The notes: a model not told the origin generated them from the letters alone. Positions 41,360 to 50,291 are shown, counted from the first letter of the stretch. The stretch is DNA of 64,000 nucleotides from Erythrobacter sp. (GCF_035194505.1 NZ_CP136573.1:3020878-3084877), one strand, 5' to 3'. A program made the numbers and translations.

Positions 41360-43525
41360 TCAGGCCGCACCATGCGCCAGCGCGGCCAGCAGCAGCAGCG
41401 CGACGATGTTGGTGATCTTGATCATCGGGTTCACGGCCGGGCCGGCGGTGTCCTTGTAAGGATCGCCGACCGTATCGCCGGTCACCGCAGCCTTGTGGGC
41501 TTCCGAGCCCTTGCCGCCGTGATTGCCGTCTTCGATGTACTTCTTGGCATTGTCCCACGCGCCGCCGCCGGCCGTCATGGAAAGGGCCACGAACAGCCCG
41601 CCGACGATCACACCCAGCAGCAATGCGCCGAGTGCCGCAAAGCCGTTGTCCTGCCCTGCGATGCCGGTGATCACGAAGTAGACCACCACAGGCGCCAGCA
41701 CCGGCAGCAGCGAGGGGATGATCATCTCCTTGATCGCTGCCTTGGTGACGAGGTCCACGGTGCGGGCATAGTCAGGCTTGGAAGTGCCTTCCATGATGCC
41801 CGGGTTTTCGCGGAACTGGTTGCGCACATCGACCACCACGTCGCCCGCCGCACGGCCGACCGCGGTCATGCCCATCGCGCCGAACAGGTAGGGCAGCAAT
41901 GCGCCCAGCAGCAGGCCGACGATCACGTAGGGGTTTTCGAGGCTGAAATCCACGTTCGCATCGGGGAAGAAGGTCCGAAGGTCGGTGGTGTAGGCCGCGA
42001 ACAGCACCAGCGCGCCAAGACCGGCGGAACCGATGGCATAGCCCTTGGTCACGGCCTTGGTGGTGTTGCCCACCGCATCGAGCAGGTCGGTCTTTTCGCG
42101 CACGCTATCGTCCAGACCCGCCATTTCGGCGATCCCGCCGGCATTGTCGGTGACCGGGCCATAGGCGTCGAGCGCCACGACCATGCCAGCCAGCGCCAGC
42201 ATCGCGGTCGCCGCATAGGCAATCCCCATCAGCCCGGCGAGGCTGTAGGCGATGATGATGCCCGCAACGATCACCAGCGTCGGCAATGCGGTCGATTCCA
42301 GACTGATTGCGAGGCCCTGGATCACGTTGGTGCCGTGGCCCGTTTCCGAAGCCTTGGCGATCGAGCGCACCGGACGATACTTGGTGCCGGTGTAATACTC
42401 GGTGATCCAGATGATCAGGCCGGTGATGGCAAGACCGAGCAGGGCGCAGTAGAACAGGCTCATGCCGGTGAAGCCCGCCGTCGCAGCTGCCGCGACAACG
42501 GCTTCGCCGGTGGCCGGATTGATTTCCGCAACCGCCGCTTCGACAGCGCCGCCCAGCTGTGCGTTCATGTCGCCCAGCGCATAGGTCATCACGCCGTAGA
42601 TCGCCGGGATCGAGGTGATCGCGGTGACGATGAAGCCCTTGTACATGGCCCCCATCACGTTGGTCCCGCCGCCCAGACGCACGAAATAGGTGCCGAGGAT
42701 CGAGGTGACGATGCACACGCCGCCGATCAGCAGCGGCAGCGCCATCATCGGCAGCAGCAGATCGCCCAGATCGGTCAGCAGCAGCGCGGTCAGCACCATG
42801 GTGGCGCCGACGGTGACGACATAGGTCTCGAACAGGTCGGCCGCCATGCCGGCGCAGTCGCCGACATTGTCGCCCACGTTGTCCGCGATCACGGCCGGGT
42901 TGCGTGGGTCATCCTCGGGGATGCCCGCTTCGACCTTGCCGACAAGGTCCGCGCCCACGTCTGCCGCCTTGGTGAAGATCCCGCCGCCCAGACGTGCGAA
43001 GATCGAGATCAGCGAGGCGCCGAAGGCAAGACCGACGAGGCCGTCGATCACGCCGCGGCTCGACGGGGTGAGGCCCATCGGGCCAACCATGGTGTAGAAG
43101 AACACGGCAATCGCGAGCAGCGCGAGGCCGGCCACCAGCATGCCGGTGATCGCGCCCGCGCGGAAAGCGAGGGTGAGACCGGCCTGGAGGCCATGCGAGG
43201 CAGCTTCGGCGGTGCGCACGTTGGCGCGCACCGAGATGTTCATGCCGATATAGCCCGCCACGCCCGACAGCACCGCGCCGGTGACGAAGCCGATCGCGGC
43301 GGTCGTGCCGAGCGCGAAGGCGACGATGGCGGCCACGACCACGCCGACGATGGCGATGGTGGTGTACTGGCGGTTGAGGTAGGCTTGCGCGCCTTCCTGG
43401 ATTGCGGCGGCGATTTCCTGCATCCGCGCATTGCCGGGGCTCGCGCTGAGCACCTGGCTACTGGTGATGATGCCGTAAACAATGGCAAGCACCCCCAGCC
43501 CAATTGAAATGAGCAATAGGTTCAC
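41360..43525 (-). CDS. hppA: Membrane-bound H+-translocating pyrophosphatase
   Basis: This 721-aa integral membrane pump of about 16 helices couples PPi hydrolysis to proton export. The acidic PPi site DVGADLVGKVEAGIPEDDPR and ADNVGDNVGDCAGMAADL are present. A Lys in GNTTKAVTKGYAIGS replaces the Ala of K+-dependent enzymes, so this is the K+-independent type (Rhodospirillum-like). The start is GTG at 43525 with GAGGGG upstream (in GAGAGGGGATAACTC). The gene supplies energy from biosynthetic PPi and is monocistronic or read after thiL. A terminator-like hairpin lies downstream. Confidence 0.97.
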   Translation of the reverse strand: MNLLLISIGLGVLAIVYGIITSSQVLSASPGNARMQEIAAAIQEGAQAYLNRQYTTIAIVGVVVAAIVAFALGTTAAIGFVTGAVLSGVAGYIGMNISVRANVRTAEAASHGLQAGLTLAFRAGAITGMLVAGLALLAIAVFFYTMVGPMGLTPSSRGVIDGLVGLAFGASLISIFARLGGGIFTKAADVGADLVGKVEAGIPEDDPRNPAVIADNVGDNVGDCAGMAADLFETYVVTVGATMVLTALLLTDLGDLLLPMMALPLLIGGVCIVTSILGTYFVRLGGGTNVMGAMYKGFIVTAITSIPAIYGVMTYALGDMNAQLGGAVEAAVAEINPATGEAVVAAAATAGFTGMSLFYCALLGLAITGLIIWITEYYTGTKYRPVRSIAKASETGHGTNVIQGLAISLESTALPTLVIVAGIIIAYSLAGLMGIAYAATAMLALAGMVVALDAYGPVTDNAGGIAEMAGLDDSVREKTDLLDAVGNTTKAVTKGYAIGSAGLGALVLFAAYTTDLRTFFPDANVDFSLENPYVIVGLLLGALLPYLFGAMGMTAVGRAAGDVVVDVRNQFRENPGIMEGTSKPDYARTVDLVTKAAIKEMIIPSLLPVLAPVVVYFVITGIAGQDNGFAALGALLLGVIVGGLFVALSMTAGGGAWDNAKKYIEDGNHGGKGSEAHKAAVTGDTVGDPYKDTAGPAVNPMIKITNIVALLLLAALAHGAA

Positions 43526-43709
43526 GAGTTATCCCCTCTCGTCTTGTTATCCTCCCCGAAGGGAAGCCCCGCGCTCCTCTGAAATCCCGTGGGCGCAGGG
43601 GCGCTCAGTCATAGGGGCTGAGTGAGGGCTGACAAGCCTCGCAGGCGTGCAAAAACCCGCTTTCACGCCGGTTTCACCAGTTTTGGCAGGGGGACGTGGC
43701 GGCTGCGGC

Positions 43710-44567
43710 CTAGCCGTGGCGATATCCGAGCCGCACAGGATCGGCGAGCGGGGCTTCGTCGAGCAGCAGCGGGGCATGCCCGCGGGCTCTTACCGTGCCG
43801 ATGCGGTGTGCGGGGACGGGCAGGGCGGTGCCGGCGGGCGCGGTGAACAGCAGTTCGTAATCATCCCCCCAGCGCACGCATTCATCGAGCCGGTCGCGAT
43901 CGGCCACGGGCACAAGCGCACTCTCGATGGCGAGGGTCACGCCGCTGACCCAGCCCATGCGCCAGCAATCGAGCAGCAGCCCGTCGGAGATGTCCATCAT
44001 CGCGCTGACCAGCGGAGCCAGCGCCATGCCTTCGGCGAGCCGCGGGACGGGGCGGTTGAAGGCTTCGAGATGATCGGGATCGCCTTCATAGCCCAGCATC
44101 GCCCGGCCGACGGGGCCGGTGATGTAGATCGCATCGCTCACCCCTGCGCCCTTGCGCGAGGGCACGGGCACATGGACCGCGCGGCCGATGGCAGTCATGC
44201 CGTAGGTGCTGGTGCCGGTGGTGGCGACCGTGTCCCCGCCCATCAGCGGCACATCATAGGCGGTCAGCCCTTGCTCCAGCCCTGCAAGAAAGCGCGCATC
44301 ATCCATCCCGAGAGAATGGCCGAGCAGCACGCCCACCGGCTCTGCCCCCTTGGCGGCAAGATCGGAGAGATTGGCAGCCAGCAGCTTCCACGCGACGTCG
44401 GCCATGTCCGCATTCGAGCGGAAATGCGTGTCCTCGGCCATCATGTCATGGGTGATGACGAGCGTTTCGCTCCCGATCGCCAGCACCGCGCAGTCATCCT
44501 CAAGCCCGCGCGCTCCGGGATGGAGCGGCAGCTTGCGCAGAGCGGCGACGAATTCGGTCTCGTTCAT
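43710..44567 (-). CDS. thiL: Thiamine-monophosphate kinase
   Basis: This 285-aa cytoplasmic kinase makes thiamine diphosphate from thiamine monophosphate and ATP. It has the family pattern: GLEDDCAVLAIGSETLVITHD with metal-binding Asp residues, MAEDTHFRSNADMADVAWK, then MGGDTVATTG and DISDGLLLDCWRM. Length is slightly short but complete. ATG at 44567 (MNETEF) lies 13 nt after nusB. No TPP riboswitch is visible upstream, fitting its place inside the his/nusB operon. The 184-bp gap to hppA (43526-43709) holds the hppA promoter and nothing else recognised. Confidence 0.95.
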   Translation of the reverse strand: MNETEFVAALRKLPLHPGARGLEDDCAVLAIGSETLVITHDMMAEDTHFRSNADMADVAWKLLAANLSDLAAKGAEPVGVLLGHSLGMDDARFLAGLEQGLTAYDVPLMGGDTVATTGTSTYGMTAIGRAVHVPVPSRKGAGVSDAIYITGPVGRAMLGYEGDPDHLEAFNRPVPRLAEGMALAPLVSAMMDISDGLLLDCWRMGWVSGVTLAIESALVPVADRDRLDECVRWGDDYELLFTAPAGTALPVPAHRIGTVRARGHAPLLLDEAPLADPVRLGYRHG

Positions 44568-44580
44568 GGTGGCAGGCGTT

Positions 44581-45051
44581 CTAGCCTGCGCGCGCCTCTT
44601 TGGCCACGGCATCGAGGATGCCGTTGACGAAGCGCGCCTGCCCGTCATCGAAGAACGCCTTGGCGACTTCGACATATTCGTTGATCGTCACCGCGGCGGG
44701 CACGTCGGCGCGGGCGAGCAGTTCGTAGGTGCCGGCGCGCAGCACCTGCAGCATCGCCTTGTCGAGCCGCGCAAGGGTCCAGCCGCTGGCGAGCTTGCCC
44801 GCCACCACCGCGTCGATCTCGTCGCGCCGCGCATCCACGCCGCGCACCACATCGTCGAAGAAGGGCACTTCGGCCTCGGCATATTCGGCCTCGTCGAAGG
44901 CATCCTCGTCGATCGTGCGGCCCAGCCGGTGCTGGTGGAATTCGTCGAGCAGCTTGGCGAGCGCGGTGCCTTCCATGTGCTGCTGGTAGAGCGCCTGCAC
45001 GGCGGCAAGACGCGCGGCCGAACGGGCCTGCGAGCGGGCGGGGTGGTTCAT
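44581..45051 (-). CDS. nusB: Transcription antitermination factor NusB
   Basis: This 156-aa all-helical protein pairs with NusE (S10) on boxA RNA for rRNA antitermination. It has ARSAARLAAVQALYQQHMEGT, then the mid-region DVVRGVDARRDEIDAVVAGK, ending DVPAAVTINEYVEVAKAFFD and FVNGILDAVAKE, all NusB hallmarks. ATG at 45051 overlaps the hisD stop by 4 nt (ATGA), so it is coupled to hisD. It precedes thiL, a common alphaproteobacterial order. Confidence 0.96.
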   Translation of the reverse strand: MNHPARSQARSAARLAAVQALYQQHMEGTALAKLLDEFHQHRLGRTIDEDAFDEAEYAEAEVPFFDDVVRGVDARRDEIDAVVAGKLASGWTLARLDKAMLQVLRAGTYELLARADVPAAVTINEYVEVAKAFFDDGQARFVNGILDAVAKEARAG

Positions 45052-46343
45052 TTGATTCTCAGTTCCACGGACTTGGCATGGGCGGGCAGACCCTCGGCAT
45101 GGGCGAGGGTGGCGGCCGCGGGGCCGATGGTGTTGAAGGAGGCCGCATCAAGGCCAAGGAAGCTGGTGCGCTTCATGAAGTCGAGCACCGAGAGCCCGCT
45201 CGAAAAGCGTGCGCGGCGGCCGGTCGGCAAGACGTGATTGGGGCCAGCGACATAATCGCCCACCGCCTCGGGCGTCATGCGGCCAAGGAAGATGCTGCCC
45301 GCGTGGCGGATCGCCTTCAGGTAAGGCTCGGGATCGTCGACCGCGATCTCGACGTGCTCGGCAGCGAGCCGGTTGGCCAGCGCGGGGGCCTCGGCGAGCA
45401 GATCGTTGACGACGATCATCACCCCGTGCGCGTCCCACGATGCACGGGCAGTCTTGGCGGTCGAAAGCTGGGTGATCTGCAAGTCGATGCAATCCTCGAC
45501 CTGCCGCGCGAAGCCCGCGTCATCGGTGATCAGGATCGATTGCGAAGTCGGGTCATGCTCGGCCTGCGAAAGCAGATCGGCGGCGATCCAGTCGGGATCG
45601 TTCTTTCCGTCCGCGATCACGAGGATCTCCGACGGGCCTGCGACCATGTCGATGCCGACCACGCCGTAAAGCTGGCGCTTGGCTTCGGCCACCCAGGCAT
45701 TGCCCGGGCCGGTGATGACGTCGACCGGACGGATGCGCTTGGTGCCATAGGCGAGCGCGCCCACCGCCTGCGCCCCGCCGACACGCCAGATCTCGTCGAC
45801 CCCGGCGATGTGCGCAGCGGCGAGCACCAGCGGGTTCGACTGGCCCTTGGGCGTCGGGGTGACCACCACCAGCCGCTCCACGCCCGCGACCCGCGCCGGA
45901 ATGGCGTTCATCAGCAGCGAGGAAGGATAGGCCGCGCGCCCGCCCGGGACATAGAGGCCGGCGGCATCGACCGGCCGCCAGATCGCACCCAGCCGCACGC
46001 CCGCCGCGTCCACATAATCGCGGTCAGCCGGAAGCTGCGCCTCGTGATAGGCGCGGATGCGCGCGGCGGCGAGTTCCAGCGCCTCGCGCAGATCGGGGGC
46101 AAGTTCGTGATAGGCCTGTTCGCAGCGCTCGCGGGTGATCACCCAGTCGCTCTCGTCCACCAGCGCATAGCCATCGAAGCGCTGGGTATATTCCACCAGC
46201 GCCGCATCGCCCCGGCCTTTGACCGCCTGGAGGATGCCCGAGACCTGCCCTGCCACATCGCTGTCGGCCTCGCGCCGGGCATCGACGATGCGCGCGAACT
46301 TCGCAGCGAAATCGGGTTGGAGGGTGGAAAGGATCGGGGTCAT
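45048..46343 (-). CDS. hisD: Histidinol dehydrogenase
   Basis: This 431-aa cytoplasmic zinc enzyme carries out the last two steps of histidine synthesis (histidinol to histidine with NAD+). It has GLYVPGGRAAYPSSLLMNAIPA, DVITGPGNAWVAEAKRQLYG, the zinc-ligand motif LLSQAEHDPTSQ and AGPNHVLPTGRRARFSSGLS, all diagnostic. ATG at 46343 overlaps the hisG stop by 4 nt. The only other his gene in the window is hisG; the rest of the pathway must lie elsewhere. Confidence 0.97.
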   Translation of the reverse strand: MTPILSTLQPDFAAKFARIVDARREADSDVAGQVSGILQAVKGRGDAALVEYTQRFDGYALVDESDWVITRERCEQAYHELAPDLREALELAAARIRAYHEAQLPADRDYVDAAGVRLGAIWRPVDAAGLYVPGGRAAYPSSLLMNAIPARVAGVERLVVVTPTPKGQSNPLVLAAAHIAGVDEIWRVGGAQAVGALAYGTKRIRPVDVITGPGNAWVAEAKRQLYGVVGIDMVAGPSEILVIADGKNDPDWIAADLLSQAEHDPTSQSILITDDAGFARQVEDCIDLQITQLSTAKTARASWDAHGVMIVVNDLLAEAPALANRLAAEHVEIAVDDPEPYLKAIRHAGSIFLGRMTPEAVGDYVAGPNHVLPTGRRARFSSGLSVLDFMKRTSFLGLDAASFNTIGPAAATLAHAEGLPAHAKSVELRIK

Positions 46344-47032
46344 TGCCCAGGACCCTCCAATCGCCGTGCCTCGGCATCGCGGCGGAAGGCATCGACCAGC
46401 GCGGCGACGCGCGGATCGGTCTTCAGAGCGGTGCGATTGACGATCAGGCGGGCGGAAATCTCGATGATCACATCGGTCTCGACCAGCCCGTTTTCCTTCA
46501 GCGTCTTGCCGGTCGAAACAAGGTCGACAATCTGCCGCGCAAGGCCGAGCGAGGGGGCCAGCTCCATCGCGCCGTTGAGCTTCACGCATTCGGCCTGCAC
46601 GCCGGCCGCCTCGAAATGGCGGCGGGTGAGATTGGGGTATTTGGTGGCGACCCGCAGGTGGCTCGCGCCCTGCGGCTCGTCCCCGCCGTCCACCAGCCGG
46701 GCGACCGACAGGCGGCACAGCCCGATGCCGAGATCGACCGGCGCATAGAGATCGGCGTAGTCGAATTCCTCGATCACGTCCGAGCCGACAATGCCCACCT
46801 GCGCCGCGCCGTGGGCCACAAACGTCGCCACATCGAAGGCGCGCACACGGATGAGGCGCATGTCTGGGCGCAGGCAAGCGAAGGACAGCGCGCGGCTCTT
46901 GGGATCGTGGAACTCGGCATCCGGCTCCACCCCGGCGCGCGCCATCACCGGGAGCGCCTCGTCGAGGATGCGTCCCTTGGGAACAGCGAAGGTCAGCTGT
47001 CCGGGATTGTCGTGAAAGCCGCTTATGGTCAT
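46340..47032 (-). CDS. hisG: ATP phosphoribosyltransferase, short form
   Basis: This 230-aa enzyme starts histidine synthesis from ATP and PRPP. It has FAVPKGRILDEALPVMARAG, then VGIVGSDVIEEFDYADLY, KYPNLTRRHFEAAGV and ARQIVDLVSTGKTLKENGL. The length corresponds to the short HisG_S, lacking the C-terminal regulatory domain of about 300-aa HisG; this form needs the HisRS-like subunit HisZ. hisZ is not in the window. Start ATG at 47032. It heads the leftward hisG-hisD-nusB-thiL run. Confidence 0.95.
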   Translation of the reverse strand: MTISGFHDNPGQLTFAVPKGRILDEALPVMARAGVEPDAEFHDPKSRALSFACLRPDMRLIRVRAFDVATFVAHGAAQVGIVGSDVIEEFDYADLYAPVDLGIGLCRLSVARLVDGGDEPQGASHLRVATKYPNLTRRHFEAAGVQAECVKLNGAMELAPSLGLARQIVDLVSTGKTLKENGLVETDVIIEISARLIVNRTALKTDPRVAALVDAFRRDAEARRLEGPGQ

Positions 47033-47222
47033 GATTGTCGGCGCACTTAGGGGCGGACAGGCAAAAGGGCAATGGAAATGGGCACCGCCAGCGCGCGGCA
47101 GGCTGCGATGATCGCAGCTGCGTTGGGCATTGGCAAATTCGGCCCAGAAACCGTGTCATTAAGTTTATTCTGTTCAAAAGATTTGAAAATATTATGTAAT
47201 TTACCTGCTGTGGGGCATTTTT

Positions 47223-47262
47223 TGAGAATAATTATCAAAACAGTTTTTGATAATGATAAAAT
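47223..47262 (+). promoter_or_regulatory. Fur-box-like sites in an AT-rich promoter
   Basis: TGAGAATAATTATCA (47223-47237) matches the 7-1-7 Fur consensus TGATAATNATTATCA at all but one position. A second half-site, TGATAAT, lies at 47248-47254 within TGATAATGATAAAAT. The region from about 47150 to 47290 is strikingly AT-rich for this genome. It lies about 100 bp before the outer-membrane protein start, so iron (Fur) control of that gene is suggested. Predicted from motif only. Confidence 0.6.
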
Positions 47263-47339
47263 ACAGGGGCAATCGTCAAGTTCTAGAATCATCCGGTCAG
47301 TTGAAGGAATGGCTCTTTCAATCGGCTTGGAGATCGGAA

Positions 47340-48011
47340 ATGAACAAGATTGGGATTATCGCTGCGGCAGTTGCATGTATTTCTTCGCCTGCATTTGCAC
47401 AGGATTCGTCCGATACTGAAAAGTGGGATGGATTTTATGCTGGTGTGCATGCCGGTGGATCGTGGATGTCCGGCGACATGACAGGCTTCACGCCATTCAA
47501 CAGCTATCAGGGCTTTCCGGTGACGGATGCCAAGGACAGCAGTGAAGCAGGCGGTGTGCAGGTGGGTTACAACCACCAGATGGGAACCATCGGGCTCGGT
47601 GCCGAGGCGAGCTTCACCATCAACAACCTGCGCAAGGAAACCGACAGCAGTACTCCGGGTACGCTGTTCTGGCGCGACACCGAATTCAACGCGAGCATCG
47701 GCCCCCGAGTGACGGTCGCGACGCCTTCCTTTGCGCTTTATGGAAAGGGCGGATTGGCGATCGGCAAGTTCGAGGTTGGCCACAATCAGAACGGCAACCT
47801 CATCTCGAACGAACGCACGCTCTATGGCTACATGCTCGGCGTGGGGGCAGATTACGCGATCGGATCGAACCTTTCGATCGGCGTGCAGTATGAATATCAG
47901 GACTTCGGGGATGGCGAAATCTTCGTTCCCAGCCCCAACGGGTCCGAGATATTCATCGCACCCAACGCTGCGCTGCATCACCTCAAGGCAGTGGTGAATT
48001 ACCGCTTCTAG
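47340..48011 (+). CDS. Outer-membrane beta-barrel porin-like protein (Omp25/OmpA-like barrel)
   Basis: This 223-aa outer-membrane protein has a signal peptide (MNKIGIIAAAVACISSPAFA). An eight-stranded barrel follows, with the FYAGVHAGGSW start, alternating strands such as FALYGKGGLAIGKFEVGHNQ, and a C-terminal strand LKAVVNYRF ending in Phe, the usual assembly signal. This matches Rhizobiales/Sphingomonadales small porin-like proteins of the Omp25/Omp31 type. ATG at 47340 has GGAG 8 nt upstream. Codon use is less GC-biased than its neighbours. The AT-rich, Fur-box-like upstream region suggests iron-dependent expression. Confidence 0.88.
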   Translation: MNKIGIIAAAVACISSPAFAQDSSDTEKWDGFYAGVHAGGSWMSGDMTGFTPFNSYQGFPVTDAKDSSEAGGVQVGYNHQMGTIGLGAEASFTINNLRKETDSSTPGTLFWRDTEFNASIGPRVTVATPSFALYGKGGLAIGKFEVGHNQNGNLISNERTLYGYMLGVGADYAIGSNLSIGVQYEYQDFGDGEIFVPSPNGSEIFIAPNAALHHLKAVVNYRF

Positions 48012-48029
48012 TTGAGCGCAACTTGCAAG

Positions 48030-48071
48030 AGCCCCGCTTCTGCGCCGAAAGGCTTGGAGGCGGGGTTTTTT
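48030..48071 (+). terminator. Rho-independent terminator after the porin-like gene
   Basis: CCCCGC (48032-48037) pairs with GCGGGG (48060-48065) around a long GC-containing loop that can extend the stem. It is followed by TTTTTT, about 20 nt after the stop codon at 48011. Confidence 0.75.
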
Positions 48072-48080
48072 GCAATCCGG

Positions 48081-48977
48081 TTAGCCCTCCAGAAACGCCT
48101 CCATCGCCGCGTTCACCGGATCCGGCGCTTCCCACGGGACGAAATGCCCACAGTCAGCCACGCGCACGATGGTGAGGGGCGAGATAATGTCCTCCAGCCC
48201 ATCGAGGTTCTCAGGCGGCAGGGCGAGGTCATCGAGCGCCCAGATCACCAGTGTCGGGATGGTCAGCTTGGGCAGGGCGGGCGGGGTCCAGCCATCCGGG
48301 ATTTCGAACGGCGCGTCCATTGTCGGCACGTCGATGGGGCTGGCGCGGTAGTAATTGAGCATCCCGAAGGCCGCATCGCGGTTCTGCCAGTCGAGCAGCA
48401 GCTGGTCGCGCTCTTCCGGCTCCATCGCGGAGGGGCGATCCCACTTCACTTCCTTGAGCAGCAGGCCGGTGAGCCCGTGCTCCTTCACCAGCGCATCATT
48501 TCCCGGATCGCGGAAGCCGCGGATATACTGGCTCGCTTCGCGCTGGCCGGGGTGGGTGTAGAGCAGCTTCTGGAAGGTCACCGGATGCGGGGCATTGGCG
48601 ATCACCGCGCGGGTGACGCGCGCGTGCTGGCCGCCCAGAGCCACGCCCCAGGCAATCGCGCCGCCCCAGTCGTGGCCCACAATGGTGAAGCTCCCGATCC
48701 CCAGCACATCGGCGAGGAGGAAGATGTCGCCGATCAGCTTGTCGGGGGTATAGGCCTCGACCGCCTGCGGCTTGGACGAGCCGCGATAGCCGCGCTGGTC
48801 GGGGGCGATGCAGCGGTAGCGATCCGAAAAATGCGCGATCTGGTGGCGCCAGGTGCGGTGGCTTTCGGGAAAGCCGTGGAGGAAGATCAGGACCGGCGCA
48901 TCGACCGGGCCTTCATCGACGATGTCGAGGCTGATGCCGTTGGGCAGCTGGACGCGCTTCTGTTCGAACCAGCTCAC
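48081..48977 (-). CDS. Epoxide-hydrolase-type alpha/beta-hydrolase
   Basis: This 298-aa hydrolase has the oxyanion motif HGFPESHRTWRHQ, nucleophile Asp103 in VGHDWGGAIAWG, and His278 in DCGHFVPWEAPD, with cap helices between. An Asp nucleophile after GHDWGG indicates an epoxide hydrolase or haloalkane dehalogenase-like mechanism rather than an esterase. The epoxide hydrolase assignment is favoured by HGFPES and two cap tyrosines. ATG at 48977 overlaps the upstream SDR stop by 4 nt. Substrate unknown. Confidence 0.88.
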   Translation of the reverse strand: MSWFEQKRVQLPNGISLDIVDEGPVDAPVLIFLHGFPESHRTWRHQIAHFSDRYRCIAPDQRGYRGSSKPQAVEAYTPDKLIGDIFLLADVLGIGSFTIVGHDWGGAIAWGVALGGQHARVTRAVIANAPHPVTFQKLLYTHPGQREASQYIRGFRDPGNDALVKEHGLTGLLLKEVKWDRPSAMEPEERDQLLLDWQNRDAAFGMLNYYRASPIDVPTMDAPFEIPDGWTPPALPKLTIPTLVIWALDDLALPPENLDGLEDIISPLTIVRVADCGHFVPWEAPDPVNAAMEAFLEG

Positions 48978-49786
48978 TGCGCGGCCTCCAGCTTTTCCAT
49001 GTAGCCATTGGCGACCATGTTCGCGACCTGATCGAACAATGCATCAGGCGTGCGCCGCAGCTCGCCCATCGCCTTCTCGCCGCCCTCTGCGACGATGATC
49101 TCGCGCGTGCCGGCGGCGATATCGTCGAGCATCTGGCGCGCGGCGACATCGGCCGGGATGCCGTTGTCGATCGCCGGATCGGATTTGCCGCGCTGCGCAC
49201 CATCGGCGGTGAGCGCGTTGCGCGAGACATTGGTGGCGACCGAGCCGGGGTAGATCGTGTGCACTGTCACTCCGGTCTGCGACAGCTCGCCGCGCAGGGC
49301 GTCGGCATAGCCTGCAAGCCCGAACTTGGCGGCGCAATAGGCGGTGCGCATCGGCACGCCGACCTTGCCCGCGATCGAGGAAATGAACCCGAGCGCGCCC
49401 GAGCCGCGCTCCGCCATGTGGCCGATCAGCCCCTGCGTGAAGGCGATCTGCGCGGTGAGATCGACCGCGATGATGTCGCGGTAGACCTGCATGTCGGTCT
49501 TCAGCGCGCGGCTCCTCTGCGAAATCCCGGCATTGGCAAAGGCGATGTCAACATGGCCCTTCCAGCCAATCGCCTTGGCGGTCGCCTCGGCCAGCGCGGC
49601 ATCATCGCGCACATCAAAAGGGAGGAGCAGAGTCTCGCCGCAGTCGGCCGCCACCTCGGCCAGCCGCGCCTCGTCACGGCCCGAAAGGATCACATGCGCG
49701 CCGCGCGCCGCCAGTTCGCGCGCCAGCGCCGCGCCGATGCCCGATGAAGCACCGGTGATCCATGCCACCTTGCCTGCGTAATCCAT
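48974..49786 (-). CDS. Short-chain dehydrogenase/reductase
   Basis: This 270-aa cytoplasmic Rossmann enzyme has the cofactor motif TGASSGIG at 11-18 and NAG (FANAGIS). The catalytic Ser (ISSIAG) and Tyr-x3-Lys (AYCAAKFGLAGYADALR) are all in place. An Arg after the first strand pair suggests NADP preference (SGRDEARL). Its coupled partner is an epoxide hydrolase, suggesting small-molecule oxidation chemistry. ATG at 49786. The C-terminal 35 residues are alpha-helical and may bind substrate. Confidence 0.9.
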   Translation of the reverse strand: MDYAGKVAWITGASSGIGAALARELAARGAHVILSGRDEARLAEVAADCGETLLLPFDVRDDAALAEATAKAIGWKGHVDIAFANAGISQRSRALKTDMQVYRDIIAVDLTAQIAFTQGLIGHMAERGSGALGFISSIAGKVGVPMRTAYCAAKFGLAGYADALRGELSQTGVTVHTIYPGSVATNVSRNALTADGAQRGKSDPAIDNGIPADVAARQMLDDIAAGTREIIVAEGGEKAMGELRRTPDALFDQVANMVANGYMEKLEAAQ

Positions 49787-49838
49787 GTCTCTCTCCCGTT
49801 TGTGCGAGAGGACTAGCGAGCGGGCGCGAAGGGCGCAA

Positions 49839-50291
49839 TCAGGTTGCTGTTTGCGACCTTATCATGTCGGCAAGGTTCACCGGAAAGACGGCTTCGTCCC
49901 AGCTTTCCAGCTCTGCAAGCGTGAACCAGCGGTGCTGCGTCATCAGCGCCTGCTCGGTCTCGGTGTGGCGGCTGGTGTCGATCGCGGCCTCGGCCACGCG
50001 CACAAGGAAAAAGCGTTCATCCGCCTGCACCGGCTCGCCCTCCACGGTGATGAACTCCGGCGTCATCTGCGCGATCTGCGGGCCGGGATCGGCGATGATC
50101 CCGGTCTCTTCCAGCAGTTCGCGCCGCGCCGCATCCTCGAAGCTTTCGCCGGGATCGACCTCGCCGCCCGCTGTCACCCAGAAGGGATCGCGGCCCGGCA
50201 CATCATAGCGGAACATCAGCGCGCGGGTCTCAGCATCGAGCACGATCAGCCGCGCCGCCCGGCGCAGGCGCAGGTTGGGGTTGAGGGTCAT
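49839..50291 (-). CDS. Nudix hydrolase
   Basis: This 150-aa cytoplasmic enzyme has an intact Nudix box, GGEVDPGESFEDAARRELLEETGI (Gx5Ex7REUxEExGU), beginning near residue 42. It is preceded by FWVTAGG and followed by a short C-terminal helix. It cleaves a nucleoside diphosphate linked to another moiety; substrate cannot be told. ATG at 50291 overlaps the bolA stop by 4 nt, so it is coupled to bolA. Confidence 0.92.
   Translation of the reverse strand: MTLNPNLRLRRAARLIVLDAETRALMFRYDVPGRDPFWVTAGGEVDPGESFEDAARRELLEETGIIADPGPQIAQMTPEFITVEGEPVQADERFFLVRVAEAAIDTSRHTETEQALMTQHRWFTLAELESWDEAVFPVNLADMIRSQTAT

Noticed and set aside
44568..45051. Thiamine (TPP) riboswitch ahead of thiL
   Set aside because: thiL starts 13 nt after nusB in an operon, and no TPP-aptamer-like stems occur in that gap.
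48081..48977. Haloalkane dehalogenase as the assignment for the Asp-nucleophile hydrolase
   Set aside because: The HGFPES oxyanion motif and cap tyrosines fit epoxide hydrolases better. The halide-binding Trp pair was not found, so the dehalogenase name was not used.
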